A DNA stretch of 64,000 nt from Lysobacter sp. ISL-50 (GCF_018612875.1 NZ_JAGGRI010000020.1:310001-374000); one strand, 5' to 3'. Positions 6,345 through 15,770 are shown, numbered from the stretch's first letter. The notes: generated by a model from the letters alone, not told the origin. Made by a program: numbers and translations.

Positions 6345-9106
6345 TGGACGGCTCCGCCGCGCCCCTGCCGCGCACGCGCACCCGCTCCACCTGCTGTTAC
6401 TGCGGCGTGGGCTGCGGCGTGCTGATCGAAACCGAGCGCGACGCGGCCGGCAGCCGCATCGTCGGCGTCGAAGGCGACCCGGCACATCCGGCCAACCACG
6501 GCCGCCTGTGCACCAAGGGCCGCACGTTGGCCCAGACCGCGCGCAGCGCGCAGGGCCGGCTGCTGGCGCCGGAACTGCGCGCGCATCGCCAGCAGGCGCG
6601 CCGCCGCGTCGACTGGGCGGTGGCGCTGGACACCGTCGCCGATCGCCTCGCCGACATCGTCCACCAGCACGGTCCGGACGCGGTGGCGTTCTATTTGTCC
6701 GGGCAACTGCTGACCGAGGACTACTACGTCTTCAACAAGCTCGCCAAGGGATTGCTCGGCACCAACAACATCGACACCAATTCGCGCCTGTGCATGTCGA
6801 GCGCGGTCGCCGGCTACAAGCTGGCCTTCGGCGCGGACGGCCCGCCCACCTGCTACGAAGACCTGGAGTTGGCGAAGACCGTGCTGTTCGCCGGCAGCAA
6901 CATGGCCTATGCGCATCCGGTGCTGCTGCGCCGGTTGGAAGACGCGCGCCGCGACGATCCGCAGATACGCTGGATCGTGATCGATCCGCGCCGCACCGAC
7001 ACCGCGGCGATGGCCGACCTGCATCTGGCGATCCAGCCGGGCACCGACGTGGCCTTGTTCAACGGCATGCTGCATCACCTGCTGTGGGAAGACCTGATCG
7101 ACCCGGCCTTCATCGCCCGCCACACCAGCGGATTCGGCGAACTCAAATCGCTGCTGCGCGAATACACCCCGCGCATGGCCGCGGAATTGTGCGGCATCGA
7201 GGTCGCCGATCTGATCCAGGCGGCGGAATGGTTCGGCCGCAGTCCGGCGACGCTGTCGCTGTATTGCATGGGTTTGAACCAGTCCGTGCACGGCACCGAC
7301 AAGAACCTGGCGCTGATTCACCTGCATCTGGCGACCGGGCAGATCGGCAGGCCCGGCGCCGGGCCGTTCTCGCTGACCGGGCAGCCCAACGCGATGGGCG
7401 GTCGCGAAGTCGGCGGCATGGCGACCATGCTCGCCGCGCATCGCGACATCGACGTCGCCGAGGATCGCGCGCAGGTCGAGCGCTTGTGGGGCCTGCCCGC
7501 GCACGCCTTGTCGGCCCGACCCGGCCTGCCCGCGGTCGCCTTGTTCGATGCGCTGCGCAGCGGCAAGGTCAAGGCCGTCTGGATCGCCTGCACCAACCCC
7601 GTGCATTCGATGCCCGACATCGGTCACGTGCGCGAAGCCTTGCAACGCGCCGAACTGGTGATCGTGCAGGAAGCGTTCGCCAACACCGACACCGTGCCTT
7701 ATGCCGACGTGTTGTTGCCCGCCGCCACCTGGGGCGAGAAAGAAGGCACGGTGACCAATTCCGAGCGCCGCATCTCGCGGGTGCGCGCCGCGGTGGCCGC
7801 GCCGGGCGAGGCCAAACCCGATTGGTGGATAGCGAATGAAGTCGCGCGCCGTCTCGAAGCGCGTCTGGCGCCGCCGGGCGCGGCGCCGCTGTTCGCGTTC
7901 GAATCGACCGCGGCGATCTTCGACGAACACCGGCGCCTCACCGTCGGTCGCGACCTCGACATCGGCGGCCTGGATTACGCGCGGCTGGAAGCCGACGGGC
8001 CGCAGCAATGGCCGTTCCCGGCGGACGCCGCGCAGGGGCAAGCCCGCCGCTACACCGATGGCGTCTTCGCCACTGCCGACGGCCGCGCCCGCTTTCACCC
8101 GACGCCGTACCGGCCCGTCGCCGAAGCGATTTCGGCGCACTATCCGCTGCGGCTGCTGACTGGGCGCCTGCGCGATCAATGGCACGGCATGTCGCGCACC
8201 GGTCGCGTACCCGGCTTGTTCGCGCACAGCCCCAGACCGGGCCTGCGCATGCATCCGCAGGACGCGGCGCGGCGAGGGCTGGCCGAAGGCGAGCTGGTCC
8301 GCGTCACCGGCAAGCGCGGCGAACTGGTGCTTGCGCTGCAGCTGTCCGACGAACTCGCCTCCGGCACGGTATTCGCCGCCATGCACTGGAGCGGCCAGTT
8401 CCTGTCCAGCGGCGGCATCAACGAACTCACCCAGCCGGCGGTGGACGCGCGCTCGCAGCAGCCGGAGCTGAAGCATGCCGCGGTGCGCGTGGAGAAAGCC
8501 GAGTTCGGCTGGCATCTGTTGGCGGCGCGGCGTGGCGACGTATTGAGTCTGCAGGCAGCGGTGCAGCCGCTGTTGCAGGAATGCGCGTTCGCCGAACTCA
8601 GTTTCGCGGCCGAGCCCGGCGCCGGCGACGACATCGCCTGGCTGACCTTGCGGGCCGCGCACGCGCAGGCGCCGGCCGACGCCTGGCTGGATGCGCTCAC
8701 CCAGGCGCTCACGCTGTTGCCGGGCGCCGACGCGGTGGAATACCGCGACGCGCGGCGCGACCTGCTCAAGCGCGTGATATGGCGCGCCGATGCCGGCGAG
8801 CGCCATATCGACGGTGTCCTGTTGAGCGACACGCAACCGCATCGCATCGAGGAAACCTTGCTGGAACGCGCGCTGTCCGGCCGCGCCTGGCATGGCTCCG
8901 GTCTGGCCGTGTTCGCGCAATCCGGCCACGGCCTGCGCGACGCGTTGGTGTGCAACTGCATGCACGTCGGCGAAACGGCCATCCGTGAACAGGTGGCGCA
9001 AGGTGCCGGCGTGCGCGAACTCCAGCAACGTCTGGGCTGCGGCACCGTCTGCGGCTCCTGTCTTCCGCAACTGGCGCAACTGTGCCGGCAACCGCAACGT
9101 GCATGA
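6344..9106 (+). CDS. nasA: Assimilatory nitrate reductase catalytic subunit with C-terminal BFD-like domain
   Basis: A 920-residue molybdopterin enzyme that reduces nitrate to nitrite in the cytoplasm. The N-terminal [4Fe-4S] site is C17, C20, C24 and C56 (CCYCGVGCG, then GRLCTKG). The molybdenum ligand is expected at C150 (NTNSRLCMSSAVAGY), followed by the Mo-bisMGD core and a molydopterin dinucleotide-binding beta-barrel from about residue 590. From about 868 a BFD-like [2Fe-2S] domain follows (VCNCMHVGE, then GCGTVCGSCLPQL), the NasA-type layout that accepts electrons from a flavoprotein or NirB-linked donor. No signal peptide. It overlaps nirD by one base, and cobA begins eight bases after its stop. 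Confidence 0.95.
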   Translation: MDGSAAPLPRTRTRSTCCYCGVGCGVLIETERDAAGSRIVGVEGDPAHPANHGRLCTKGRTLAQTARSAQGRLLAPELRAHRQQARRRVDWAVALDTVADRLADIVHQHGPDAVAFYLSGQLLTEDYYVFNKLAKGLLGTNNIDTNSRLCMSSAVAGYKLAFGADGPPTCYEDLELAKTVLFAGSNMAYAHPVLLRRLEDARRDDPQIRWIVIDPRRTDTAAMADLHLAIQPGTDVALFNGMLHHLLWEDLIDPAFIARHTSGFGELKSLLREYTPRMAAELCGIEVADLIQAAEWFGRSPATLSLYCMGLNQSVHGTDKNLALIHLHLATGQIGRPGAGPFSLTGQPNAMGGREVGGMATMLAAHRDIDVAEDRAQVERLWGLPAHALSARPGLPAVALFDALRSGKVKAVWIACTNPVHSMPDIGHVREALQRAELVIVQEAFANTDTVPYADVLLPAATWGEKEGTVTNSERRISRVRAAVAAPGEAKPDWWIANEVARRLEARLAPPGAAPLFAFESTAAIFDEHRRLTVGRDLDIGGLDYARLEADGPQQWPFPADAAQGQARRYTDGVFATADGRARFHPTPYRPVAEAISAHYPLRLLTGRLRDQWHGMSRTGRVPGLFAHSPRPGLRMHPQDAARRGLAEGELVRVTGKRGELVLALQLSDELASGTVFAAMHWSGQFLSSGGINELTQPAVDARSQQPELKHAAVRVEKAEFGWHLLAARRGDVLSLQAAVQPLLQECAFAELSFAAEPGAGDDIAWLTLRAAHAQAPADAWLDALTQALTLLPGADAVEYRDARRDLLKRVIWRADAGERHIDGVLLSDTQPHRIEETLLERALSGRAWHGSGLAVFAQSGHGLRDALVCNCMHVGETAIREQVAQGAGVRELQQRLGCGTVCGSCLPQLAQLCRQPQRA

Positions 9107-9114
9107 GGCCATCG

Positions 9115-9933
9115 ATGACGAACGACGACGAACTATCGCCGCGCGACGCCCGCCCGGCCGATCGCGGCACTGCCAAAGTGGTGTTGTTGTCGGCGGGCCC
9201 GGGCGACCTGGAGCTGCTCACGCTCAAGGCGGCCAAGGCCCTGGCCGCCGCCGAGGTTGTGTTGCTCGACGATCTGGTCGCGCCCGGTATCGTCGAACTG
9301 GCGCCGCGGGCGCGGATCGTGCGCGTCGGCAAGCGCGGCGGTTGCCGTTCGACACCGCAGGCCTTCATCTGCCGCCTGATGCGGCGCTATGCGATGCAAG
9401 GAATACGCGTGGTGCGGGTGAAAGGCGGCGATGCGCTGCTGTTCGGGCGCGCCGGCGAAGAGATCGCGTTCCTGCGCCAGGCCGGCATCGAGGTCGAGAT
9501 CGTCAACGGCGTCAGCGCCGGCTTCGCAGCCGCCGCGGCGTTGGGCATGTCGCTGACCCATCGCGATCATTGCCATGGGGTCACCTTCGTGACGGCGCAC
9601 ACGCACGATCACGGCGAGCCCGACTGGGCCGCGCTGTCGGCCACCGGAACCACGCTGGTTATCTATATGGGCATGACCCGCATTCAATCGCTGGCGCGGG
9701 CGCTGTTGCGTCATCTGCCGGCCGATACTCCCGCCGCGATCGTGCAATCGGCGAGTCTTCCCGATGAAGTGCGTTTGTTCGCGACTCTGGATCAATTATC
9801 TGAACAATCGGATAAAACCTGGCCGGAACGCCCGGGCGTGATTCTGGTCGGGCGGGCAGTCGCGCAAGCGCATGAGGAAGTTGCCTCGAACCCGCGCGCC
9901 GGCAAAGAAAATCCGCGGGCGCTTACAGGCTGA
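9115..9933 (+). CDS. cobA: Uroporphyrinogen-III C-methyltransferase (SUMT)
   Basis: A 272-residue SUMT that methylates uroporphyrinogen III to precorrin-2 for siroheme. Family motifs are clear: SAGPGDLELLTLKAAKAL (the usual form begins GAGPGD), the VRVKGGDALLFGRAGEE block near residue 100 and NGVSAGFAAAA after it. ATG 9115 is preferred over the upstream frame because GAGG at 9105-9108, overlapping the nasA stop, is correctly spaced. As the last gene of the operon it makes precorrin-2, and the product of the divergent gene at 1-157 could complete the pathway. The 180 bases to the next, convergent gene hold only a weak GC hairpin near 10020-10034 without a T run. Confidence 0.93.
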   Translation: MTNDDELSPRDARPADRGTAKVVLLSAGPGDLELLTLKAAKALAAAEVVLLDDLVAPGIVELAPRARIVRVGKRGGCRSTPQAFICRLMRRYAMQGIRVVRVKGGDALLFGRAGEEIAFLRQAGIEVEIVNGVSAGFAAAAALGMSLTHRDHCHGVTFVTAHTHDHGEPDWAALSATGTTLVIYMGMTRIQSLARALLRHLPADTPAAIVQSASLPDEVRLFATLDQLSEQSDKTWPERPGVILVGRAVAQAHEEVASNPRAGKENPRALTG

Positions 9934-10113
9934 TTGAGCCCGGCTGCGATCTGCCGTGGCCGAGCCGGCCGACGACCGACCAAGCAACGGCGAGCGCGTG
10001 GGTCGCGTGGCGCGGTATCGCGGGCGCCGCCCGCACACGCCCGCACACGCCCGGCCGCGACAGCGTGACCGCCCTGAGGCGGCGCCACGCCGTCGCAGCC
10101 GTCGTTCAAACCA

Positions 10114-10875
10114 TCAGCGCCGGTACACGCGCACGTAGTCCACGTGCATCTTCGCCGGCAGCTTGCTTTCGTCGATGTTGAAGCCCGGCCAGTTGCCGCC
10201 GATGGCGAAGTTCAGCAGCAGGAAGAAGTCGTTGTGGAACTCATGCGTGCCGTTGATTCCGTTCTGGATGTTGGCTTCGTGGAATTTGGCGCCGTCCACG
10301 TACCAGCGGATCGCGTTGACGTCCCACTCCACCGCGTACACGTGCCAGTCGGCGACGTTGAGCGCGGTGTTGCCGCCGTACTGGGCATAGTTGCCGTTGT
10401 GGTCGCGCCAGTGGATGGTGCCGTAGGTGCGGTTTTCGTTGTTGATGTGCTCCATGACGTCGATTTCGCCCGAATCGGGCCAGCCGACTTGCGGCATGTT
10501 CGCGCCCAGCATCCAGAACGCCGGCCAAGCGCCCATGAACGAGGGCAGCCGCATGCGCGCTTCGATCTTGCCGTACTTGAAGGTGCGCACGCCCTGGGTC
10601 TTCATGCGCGCGGAGGTGTAGCGGAAGCCGTTGAAGTCCTGGCGCCGGGCGGTGATGACCAGCGCGTTGTTCTCGATGCCGGCGTTCTCGCGGCGGTAGT
10701 ACTGGCGCTCGTTGTTGCCCCAGCCGCCGCTGCCGTTGCCGGTCTCGAACACCCAGCTCGGGCCGATCGATCCGTTGAACTCGTCGCTCCATGCCAGTTG
10801 CCAGTTCTGCGCGCTGGCGCCGCCGGCGGACATGCACGCGACGGCGAAAACCATGCCTTTCATCAGTTGTTTCAT
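10114..10875 (-). CDS. Secreted GH16 endo-beta-1,3(4)-glucanase (laminarinase type)
   Basis: A 253-residue secreted enzyme. Residues 1-22 are a signal peptide (MKQLMKGMVFAVACMSAGG, cleavage near GASAQ-N). The mature part is one GH16 beta-jelly-roll domain with the catalytic pattern ExDxxE at E137, D139 and E142 (DSGEIDVMEHI), preceded by the substrate-cleft segment RLPSFMGAWPAFWMLG. It ends in VDYVRVYRR, typical of a GH16 domain with no extra carbohydrate-binding module. Lysobacter species release such enzymes against fungal cell walls. AGGATC lies a few bases upstream of the ATG. A LacI-type palindrome about 130 bases upstream suggests sugar-responsive control. Confidence 0.92.
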   Translation of the reverse strand: MKQLMKGMVFAVACMSAGGASAQNWQLAWSDEFNGSIGPSWVFETGNGSGGWGNNERQYYRRENAGIENNALVITARRQDFNGFRYTSARMKTQGVRTFKYGKIEARMRLPSFMGAWPAFWMLGANMPQVGWPDSGEIDVMEHINNENRTYGTIHWRDHNGNYAQYGGNTALNVADWHVYAVEWDVNAIRWYVDGAKFHEANIQNGINGTHEFHNDFFLLLNFAIGGNWPGFNIDESKLPAKMHVDYVRVYRR

Positions 10876-11770
10876 GGTGTGTGATCCTCGTGGGAAACGT
10901 GAAAGACGTCCATCGATCCGCTCCGGCTCAACGCGCGAACAGGCTCATGCGTCGCCGCCGGATGACCGCCGCACGCCAGGTTCGCGGCCGAAGCTGTCTC
11001 GCGATGACAGCGCTGTCAACGAGCGCTCGTTCCAGGCTCGGGTTTGCGCGGACGGCTTCACACTCTGGATGTGGGCTGGTTGGTAATAAGCGCCGGCATC
11101 GGCTCATGCCGTGTTGCACGACAGCACGCGCGGCGCGCCGCGGCGATCGAGCGCCGGGCGCCGTTGTGCATGCAGGTATCTGCGCCCTCAGCATCGCCGG
11201 AGACCCCGCCGAAGGCATCTGCAATTGCGCCGGCGACACAACGCGAAAAACACCGGGCAACGGCCGCGAACGATTGGCCGGATGCATGCGCCGATCGCGT
11301 CTTCATGTTTGAGCATCTGCGGTGCGCATCACGTCCCGGACGAATTCAATGGCGTATTGCTGCTTGCGGAAACCGCGCTTGCTGATCGTGCTCATGCATG
11401 CGTAGACGTTTGTGGAGAAACTTCTTCTGCGGACATGGAGGTTGCAACGCGCATCGACGCATGCGCAGACCAACGACTCGCGGCGATCCTCCCCCCCACC
11501 TTTCGACCGGACTTGCCGTGCGCATTCTTCCGCGTCGCGCTCGCGCGCCGCACGTCCGATCAAAGACGAAAGCCGGCACAAGGAACGACGGCGCGCCTGA
11601 AAACGCGCCGCCAACACGGCCACGGACGGCTGTACCGGCGAAACGCACGCGCAAGTGCTGTTTCGCCAAAGACCGCTGCGGACTCGGGCCGCGGCGGTCG
11701 AACCAGGAAACGCGCAACGCCGGTTCCCGGCCGTTTGCGCTTAGGACTATCCCCCAACATGGAGCTTGTT
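10876..11770. other. Long gene-free stretch between glucanase and protease
   Basis: 895 bases between two divergently transcribed secreted-enzyme genes. Short open frames exist on both strands, but their translations are Arg/Pro/Ala-rich, have no convincing ribosome binding sites and look like GC-driven noise. It contains the LacI-like palindrome at 11005-11018 and a stable hairpin at 11671-11699 (GACCGC pairing with GCGGTC plus an inner GCGG/CCGC) in the presumed leader of the protease gene. No other feature could be supported. Confidence 0.6.
11005..11018 (-). promoter_or_regulatory. LacI-family-like operator overlapping a -35 box upstream of the GH16 gene
   Basis: TGACAGCGCTGTCA is a perfect 14-base palindrome with the central CG typical of LacI-family operators. 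On the minus strand its left part is also the -35 hexamer TTGACA (11014-11019). A weak -10 candidate, CAGCTT, lies 17 bases downstream at 10991-10996. The transcript would run into the GH16 gene with a leader of roughly 110 bases. A repressor bound here would block RNA polymerase. The regulator itself is not in the window. Confidence 0.55.
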
Positions 11771-12766
11771 ATGAAAAATCTACTCGCGTTGAGTCTGGTG
11801 TTGCTGATCGGCGTTCCGGCGATGAACGCCGCCGAAGCCAAGGAACCGGTATTCAAGAAACTGAACGCCAAAGCCAAGTTCATCCACGGCGACAATCTGA
11901 TCAAGGGTCTGCTGCCGGAAACCGGCGCCGCGGTCGACGCGCGGATGCAGACGCCGCGACAGAAGGCCGCCGGTTTGAGCGCGGTGATGGTCACGCGCAA
12001 CGGCGAGGTGTACGAATCCCGGATGAATCCGGAAGACGTCGCCATCTTCGAAAAAGCCATCAAGGACCTGGAAGCGGTCGGCCGCACCGCCACCTCGTTC
12101 AGCACGCCGCCGACCTTCCCCACCCTCTATGAAGACGGCCGCGTCACGCCGAAAGTCGTCATCGGCGCGGACAATCGCGTGCAGGTGTCGAACACCGTCG
12201 CCTCGCCGTACTGGCATATCGGGCGCATCGGCATCGGTTGCACCGGGACGCTGATCACGGCCAAGCACGTGCTCACCGCGGGCCACTGCGTGTCCAACGG
12301 CGCCGGCACCTGGTATTCCGCCCTGAATTTCACCACCGCCCAGAACGGCAGCTATCAGCCCTGGGGCACCACGTCCTGGGCCCGCGCCGTCACCACCACC
12401 GCGTGGCATAACAGCGCCGACAGCAATTACGACTATGCGCTGATCGTGCTCAGCTCGGCGCCGCACGGCGGCAACTCAGGCTGGGGCACCTACTCCGGCG
12501 GCACCCACACCATCAGCGGTTATCCGGGCGACAAGCCGCTCGGCACGATGTGGACGCACTCCGGATCGGTGGGCACCAGCGGTTCCTACCGCCTGTGCTA
12601 CACCATCGACACCGCCGGCGGAAACAGCGGCAGCGGCATCGCCAGCGACGGCGGCGTCAACGTCCGCGGCATCCACACCACCGGCTCGGCCAGCCAGAAC
12701 TGCGGAACCCGGATCACCAGCACGGTCTACAACACGTTGCAGAACTGGATCAGCACGTATCCTTGA
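11771..12766 (+). CDS. Secreted glutamyl-endopeptidase-like serine protease (S1 family, preproenzyme)
   Basis: A 331-residue preproprotease. Residues 1-20 are a signal peptide (MKNLLALSLVLLIGVPAMNA). About 21-140 are a pro-region. The trypsin-like domain follows, with H172 (LTAGHCV), D221 (NYDYALIVL) and S286 (GGNSGSG) as the triad. C157 and C173 flank the His loop as a likely disulphide, with a second pair near C276 and the C-terminal NCGTRI. The GNSGSG serine motif and layout match the V8/glutamyl endopeptidase (S1B) group rather than alpha-lytic protease. The frame is open upstream to 11111, but GGAG at 11761-11764 and the signal peptide support ATG 11771. Substrate preference for Glu is inferred. 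Confidence 0.9.
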   Translation: MKNLLALSLVLLIGVPAMNAAEAKEPVFKKLNAKAKFIHGDNLIKGLLPETGAAVDARMQTPRQKAAGLSAVMVTRNGEVYESRMNPEDVAIFEKAIKDLEAVGRTATSFSTPPTFPTLYEDGRVTPKVVIGADNRVQVSNTVASPYWHIGRIGIGCTGTLITAKHVLTAGHCVSNGAGTWYSALNFTTAQNGSYQPWGTTSWARAVTTTAWHNSADSNYDYALIVLSSAPHGGNSGWGTYSGGTHTISGYPGDKPLGTMWTHSGSVGTSGSYRLCYTIDTAGGNSGSGIASDGGVNVRGIHTTGSASQNCGTRITSTVYNTLQNWISTYP

Positions 12767-12796
12767 TCGGGCCGCGTCGATCTGAGCCAATGCCCG

Positions 12797-12826
12797 CGTG
12801 GCGCACCGGAACGACGGTGCGCCACG
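12797..12826 (+). terminator. Perfect 12-bp hairpin after the protease gene
   Basis: CGTGGCGCACCG (12797-12808) pairs perfectly with CGGTGCGCCACG (12815-12826) around a six-base loop. It is followed by TTCCCG, not a clean T run, so it may be a weak terminator or an mRNA-stabilising 3' structure. It lies between the protease stop and the small lipoprotein gene. Confidence 0.5.
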
Positions 12827-12858
12827 TTCCCGTCCCTTCGCCAACATCCGAGGCGGCC

Positions 12859-13152
12859 ATGATGAAACCGGTCTTCATCGCGACACTGATGCTGCTCGCG
12901 GCCTGCGGCCTCGACAACAAGCAGCCGCCCCAGCCGGCGGCCGTCGATCGCGAGCCGCTGGAAAGCGCGCTGATCGTCGGCAGCGCGGAATCTCCCGACC
13001 CGGTGCTGGCCAAGGTCATGGCGTTGGAAAAAAGCGGCGTGGTGAAAGACGTCGTCGTGCAGGAATCCTTTCCGGTGCAGATCCGCCTGCGCGCGCCGCG
13101 CAGAGTGATCGACGAACTCAACCGCATGCCCCGAACCGGCCAGTTACGCTAG
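12859..13152 (+). CDS. Small lipoprotein of unknown function
   Basis: A 97-residue protein with a lipoprotein signal: MMKPVFIATLMLLAAC, where LAAC is the lipobox and C16 the lipidated residue. The mature part has a short proline-rich linker (NKQPPQPAAV) and a compact region ending VVVQESFPVQIRLRAPRRV. I recognise no family. GAGG at 12850-12853 supports ATG 12859; a second ATG follows directly. It lies 92 bases after the secreted protease, separated by a strong hairpin. A link to the protease, for example as a periplasmic protector, is only a guess from proximity. Confidence 0.7.
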   Translation: MMKPVFIATLMLLAACGLDNKQPPQPAAVDREPLESALIVGSAESPDPVLAKVMALEKSGVVKDVVVQESFPVQIRLRAPRRVIDELNRMPRTGQLR

Positions 13153-13200
13153 CGGCGCGGCCGGTTTCGCAGTTGCGTGCGCGGCCGCGGCGGTTCGCGA

Positions 13201-14847
13201 TCACTCCAGCGCCGCATCGACGATGCCCTGCGCCTCGCGCAGCAACGTCTGCAGGTGAGCTTCGCTCTTGAAGCTCTCGGCATAGATCTTGTAGATCGCT
13301 TCCGTGCCCGACGGCCGCGCCGCAAACCAGCCGCCGGCGGTCACGACCTTGATGCCGCCGATCGGTTCGCCGTTGCCCGGCGCCGCGCTCAATACCCGTT
13401 CGATCATCTCGCCCGCGACGCGGTCGGTGCGCAACGGGTCCGGCGAGAGCTTGGCCAACTTCGCCTTCTGCGCCGACGTTGCGGCCGCGTCGACGCGGCT
13501 GGCGAAGGGCTGGCCGAGTTCGTCGGTCAGGCGCGCATACGCCGCGCCCGGGTCCTCGCCGCGGCGCGCGGTGATTTCCGCCGACAGCAGCGCCGGCACC
13601 ATGCCGTCCTTGTCCGTCGCCCAGACCGTGCCGTCGCGGCGCAGCAACGAGGCACCGGCGCTCTCTTCGCAACCGAACCCCAGCGAACCGTCGAGCAGGC
13701 CGTCGGAAAACCATTTGAATCCCACCGGCGCCTCGAACAATCTCCGGCCCAGGCGCCTGGCCACGCGGTCGATCAGCGCGGTGGTGACCACGGTCTTGCC
13801 GACCGCGGCGCGCTCGCTCCACCGCGGGCGATGCTGGAACAGGTAGTCGATCAGCACCGACAGATAATGGTTCGGTTCCATCAGCCCGGCGCTGCGCGTC
13901 ACCACGCCGTGGCGGTCGTGATCGGTGTCGCAGGCGAAGGCGACGTCGTATCGATCCTTCAAGCCGATCAGGCGCTGCATCGCGTACTTCGACGACGGGT
14001 CCATGCGGATCTTGCCGTCCCAATCCGCGCTCATGAAGGCGAACTGCGGATCGACCGTGTCGCTGACGACAGTCAGATCGAGCCGGTAGCGTTCCGCGAT
14101 CGGCGCCCAGTAGTGCACGCCGGCGCCACCCAGCGGATCGACGCCCATATGCACGCCGGCGGCGCGGATGAGGTCGAAGTCGATGATGTTGGCCAGATCG
14201 GCGACATAGGTGTTGAGGTAATCGTGTTCGCGCGTGCTGGCGGCCTTGCGCGCCCGCGCCAGCGGCATGCGCCTGACGCCGTCCAGTCCGGCCTCGATCA
14301 GCGCGTTGGCGCGGTCCTGCACCCACTGGGTGATGGCGGTGCCGGCCGGTCCGCCGTTGCTCGCGTTGTACTTGAAGCCGCCGCTGTCGGGCGGATTGTG
14401 CGACGGCGTGATGACGATACCGTCGGCCAGACCGGCGCTGCGTCCGCGGTTGTGGACCAGGATCGCATGCGATATCGCCGGCGTCGGCGTGAACTCGCCG
14501 CCCGCGGCGATCATGGTGTCCACGCCGTTGGCGGCCAGCACTTCCAGCGCATTGTCGAACGCCGGCAGCGACAGCGCATGCGTGTCCAGGCCGATGAACA
14601 GCGGGCCGTCGATGCCATGACTCTTGCGGTAATCGCAGATGGCCTGACTCATCGCCAGGATATGCCACTCGTTGAAACTGCGATCGAGCGAACTGCCGCG
14701 ATGCCCGGAGGTGCCGAACGCGATGCGCTGCGCCGGCACCGAGGGATCGGGCCGAAGATCGGCATACGCCGCCAGCAGCTTGCCGACATCCACCAGCGTG
14801 GATGCCGGCGCCGCTTTACCGGCGTATGGGCTGACGATCTGGCTCAT
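13201..14847 (-). CDS. pgm: Phosphoglucomutase (alpha-D-glucose phosphate-specific)
   Basis: A 548-residue cytoplasmic enzyme that interconverts glucose-1-phosphate and glucose-6-phosphate. Family landmarks in order: [12 protein letters not shown] near the N-terminus, the phosphoserine loop [16 protein letters not shown], the magnesium loop DTDHDRHG, the sugar-binding [12 protein letters not shown] and the phosphate-binding [15 protein letters not shown] near the C-terminus. The DTDHDRHG form of the metal loop belongs to the E. coli Pgm type. The frame opens at 14895, but the first 16 residues do not resemble the family and [11 protein letters not shown] at 14847 is the usual start. It is apparently monocistronic and faces the lipoprotein gene tail to tail. 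Confidence 0.96.
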   Translation of the reverse strand: MSQIVSPYAGKAAPASTLVDVGKLLAAYADLRPDPSVPAQRIAFGTSGHRGSSLDRSFNEWHILAMSQAICDYRKSHGIDGPLFIGLDTHALSLPAFDNALEVLAANGVDTMIAAGGEFTPTPAISHAILVHNRGRSAGLADGIVITPSHNPPDSGGFKYNASNGGPAGTAITQWVQDRANALIEAGLDGVRRMPLARARKAASTREHDYLNTYVADLANIIDFDLIRAAGVHMGVDPLGGAGVHYWAPIAERYRLDLTVVSDTVDPQFAFMSADWDGKIRMDPSSKYAMQRLIGLKDRYDVAFACDTDHDRHGVVTRSAGLMEPNHYLSVLIDYLFQHRPRWSERAAVGKTVVTTALIDRVARRLGRRLFEAPVGFKWFSDGLLDGSLGFGCEESAGASLLRRDGTVWATDKDGMVPALLSAEITARRGEDPGAAYARLTDELGQPFASRVDAAATSAQKAKLAKLSPDPLRTDRVAGEMIERVLSAAPGNGEPIGGIKVVTAGGWFAARPSGTEAIYKIYAESFKSEAHLQTLLREAQGIVDAALE

Positions 14848-14922
14848 ACGCTCGATGGTACAGGCTGGGGTTTCACGCGACGCAACGCGCCTCACCCTTC
14901 GCGATCGCGAACATGGACCGGC

Positions 14923-15378
14923 TCAGCTGGCCGCCTTCAAGGCCTGCTTGCGCAGGCTCATGACCTTGTGGCATTCGCGCACTTGCGGCAGCAGGCGCTC
15001 GACTTCGGCCCGTGCTGGCGCGGGTGTGTCGGCATCGCTCAGCGTATCGTTGAAGGCCTTCAACAGACGGTCCTCGGACTCTTCCAGCTCGGCCACGTAG
15101 CCGTACTGCGTATCGCCCAGGGTCGCCCGCACCTTGCCGTAGAACTGCTGCATCGATCCGACGAAAGTACCGTGTTCGGCCGGCTTGCCGCCGGCCGCGA
15201 CCACCGCCGAACTCAACGCGTCGACGATATCGGCCTTGACGCCGGCGATGCGTACGAACAGCGCGGACAGCTCCGCGTCTTTCACCTTCTGCGCGGCTTC
15301 GTCGTAGAAGTCCTTGCCGTCGCGGGCGATCTCGATGAGATCGTTGAGGTTGTGCGCAATCTGGGCCTGGTTGTTCAT
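14923..15378 (-). CDS. PA2169-type four-helix-bundle protein (DUF2383)
   Basis: A 151-residue soluble, helical, acidic protein. It starts MNNQAQIAHNLNDLIEIARDG and contains the block KDFYDEAAQKV with regularly spaced Glu and Asp along predicted helices, as in the DUF2383/PA2169 family of ferritin-like bundles. Function is unknown; relatives are often stress-induced. The ATG has a good AGGAG a few bases upstream. An inverted repeat GGAAA-N6-TTTCC lies about 50 bases upstream (15428-15443) and may be a regulatory site. It sits 75 bases upstream of pgm on the same strand, and cotranscription is possible. Confidence 0.8.
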   Translation of the reverse strand: MNNQAQIAHNLNDLIEIARDGKDFYDEAAQKVKDAELSALFVRIAGVKADIVDALSSAVVAAGGKPAEHGTFVGSMQQFYGKVRATLGDTQYGYVAELEESEDRLLKAFNDTLSDADTPAPARAEVERLLPQVRECHKVMSLRKQALKAAS

Positions 15379-15770
15379 TGGAACTCCTGGAGGTTGCGGT
15401 CGAAACGGGACGGCGTATTCGCCATGTGGAAACGACTATTTCCCAAGGCTCATTAAGGCCTCGTGACCTGTTCGTTGTTCGAAACGACGATGCGATATCG
15501 GCGTTCATGCAATGCGCGATGCGATCGGAGGGGCGATCTCACGCGCGGCGCGCATGAAGTCCGACGACGAAGTCCTGAACGGTTCAGCGCGGCGTCGCTG
15601 CCTCTTCATGCACGAGCGATCGCGTCACAGCGAGTGAACATCGGGTTCATCCGATGTCGCCCTCGCCCCCCGTTCTGGCCGAAGGACTCAAGCCGGCAGC
15701 GCGCACCGTCTGCGCCAACCGGACGCGGCTGGCCAGACGCGGATCGTCCAGGCGCTGACGCCGCGCTGGC
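15379..15770. other. Gene-free stretch of about 390 bases
   Basis: It lies between the broken oxidoreductase and the DUF2383 gene, both on the minus strand. Near its left end is the interrupted palindrome GGAAA-CGACTA-TTTCC (15428-15443), about 50 bases upstream of the DUF2383 start, which could be an operator. The rest shows no convincing coding frame or RNA structure. It may include remains of an older gene, but nothing could be identified. Confidence 0.5.

Noticed and set aside
3397..9112. Very long minus-strand open frames (799 and 1134 codons) opposite nirB and nasA
   Set aside because: They are antisense shadows caused by high GC and codon bias of well-identified plus-strand genes; translations are low-complexity.
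10020..10034. GCGGG/CCCGC hairpin as a terminator for the nitrate operon
   Set aside because: Short stem in GC-rich DNA without a T run; not distinguishable from background.
11671..11699. Hairpin GACCGC/GCGGTC as a terminator
   Set aside because: No T run follows and it lies in the probable leader of the protease gene, so at most an mRNA structure.
10928..11717. Short minus-strand open frames in the gap between glucanase and protease
   Set aside because: Arg/Pro-rich translations, no ribosome binding sites, no recognisable motifs.
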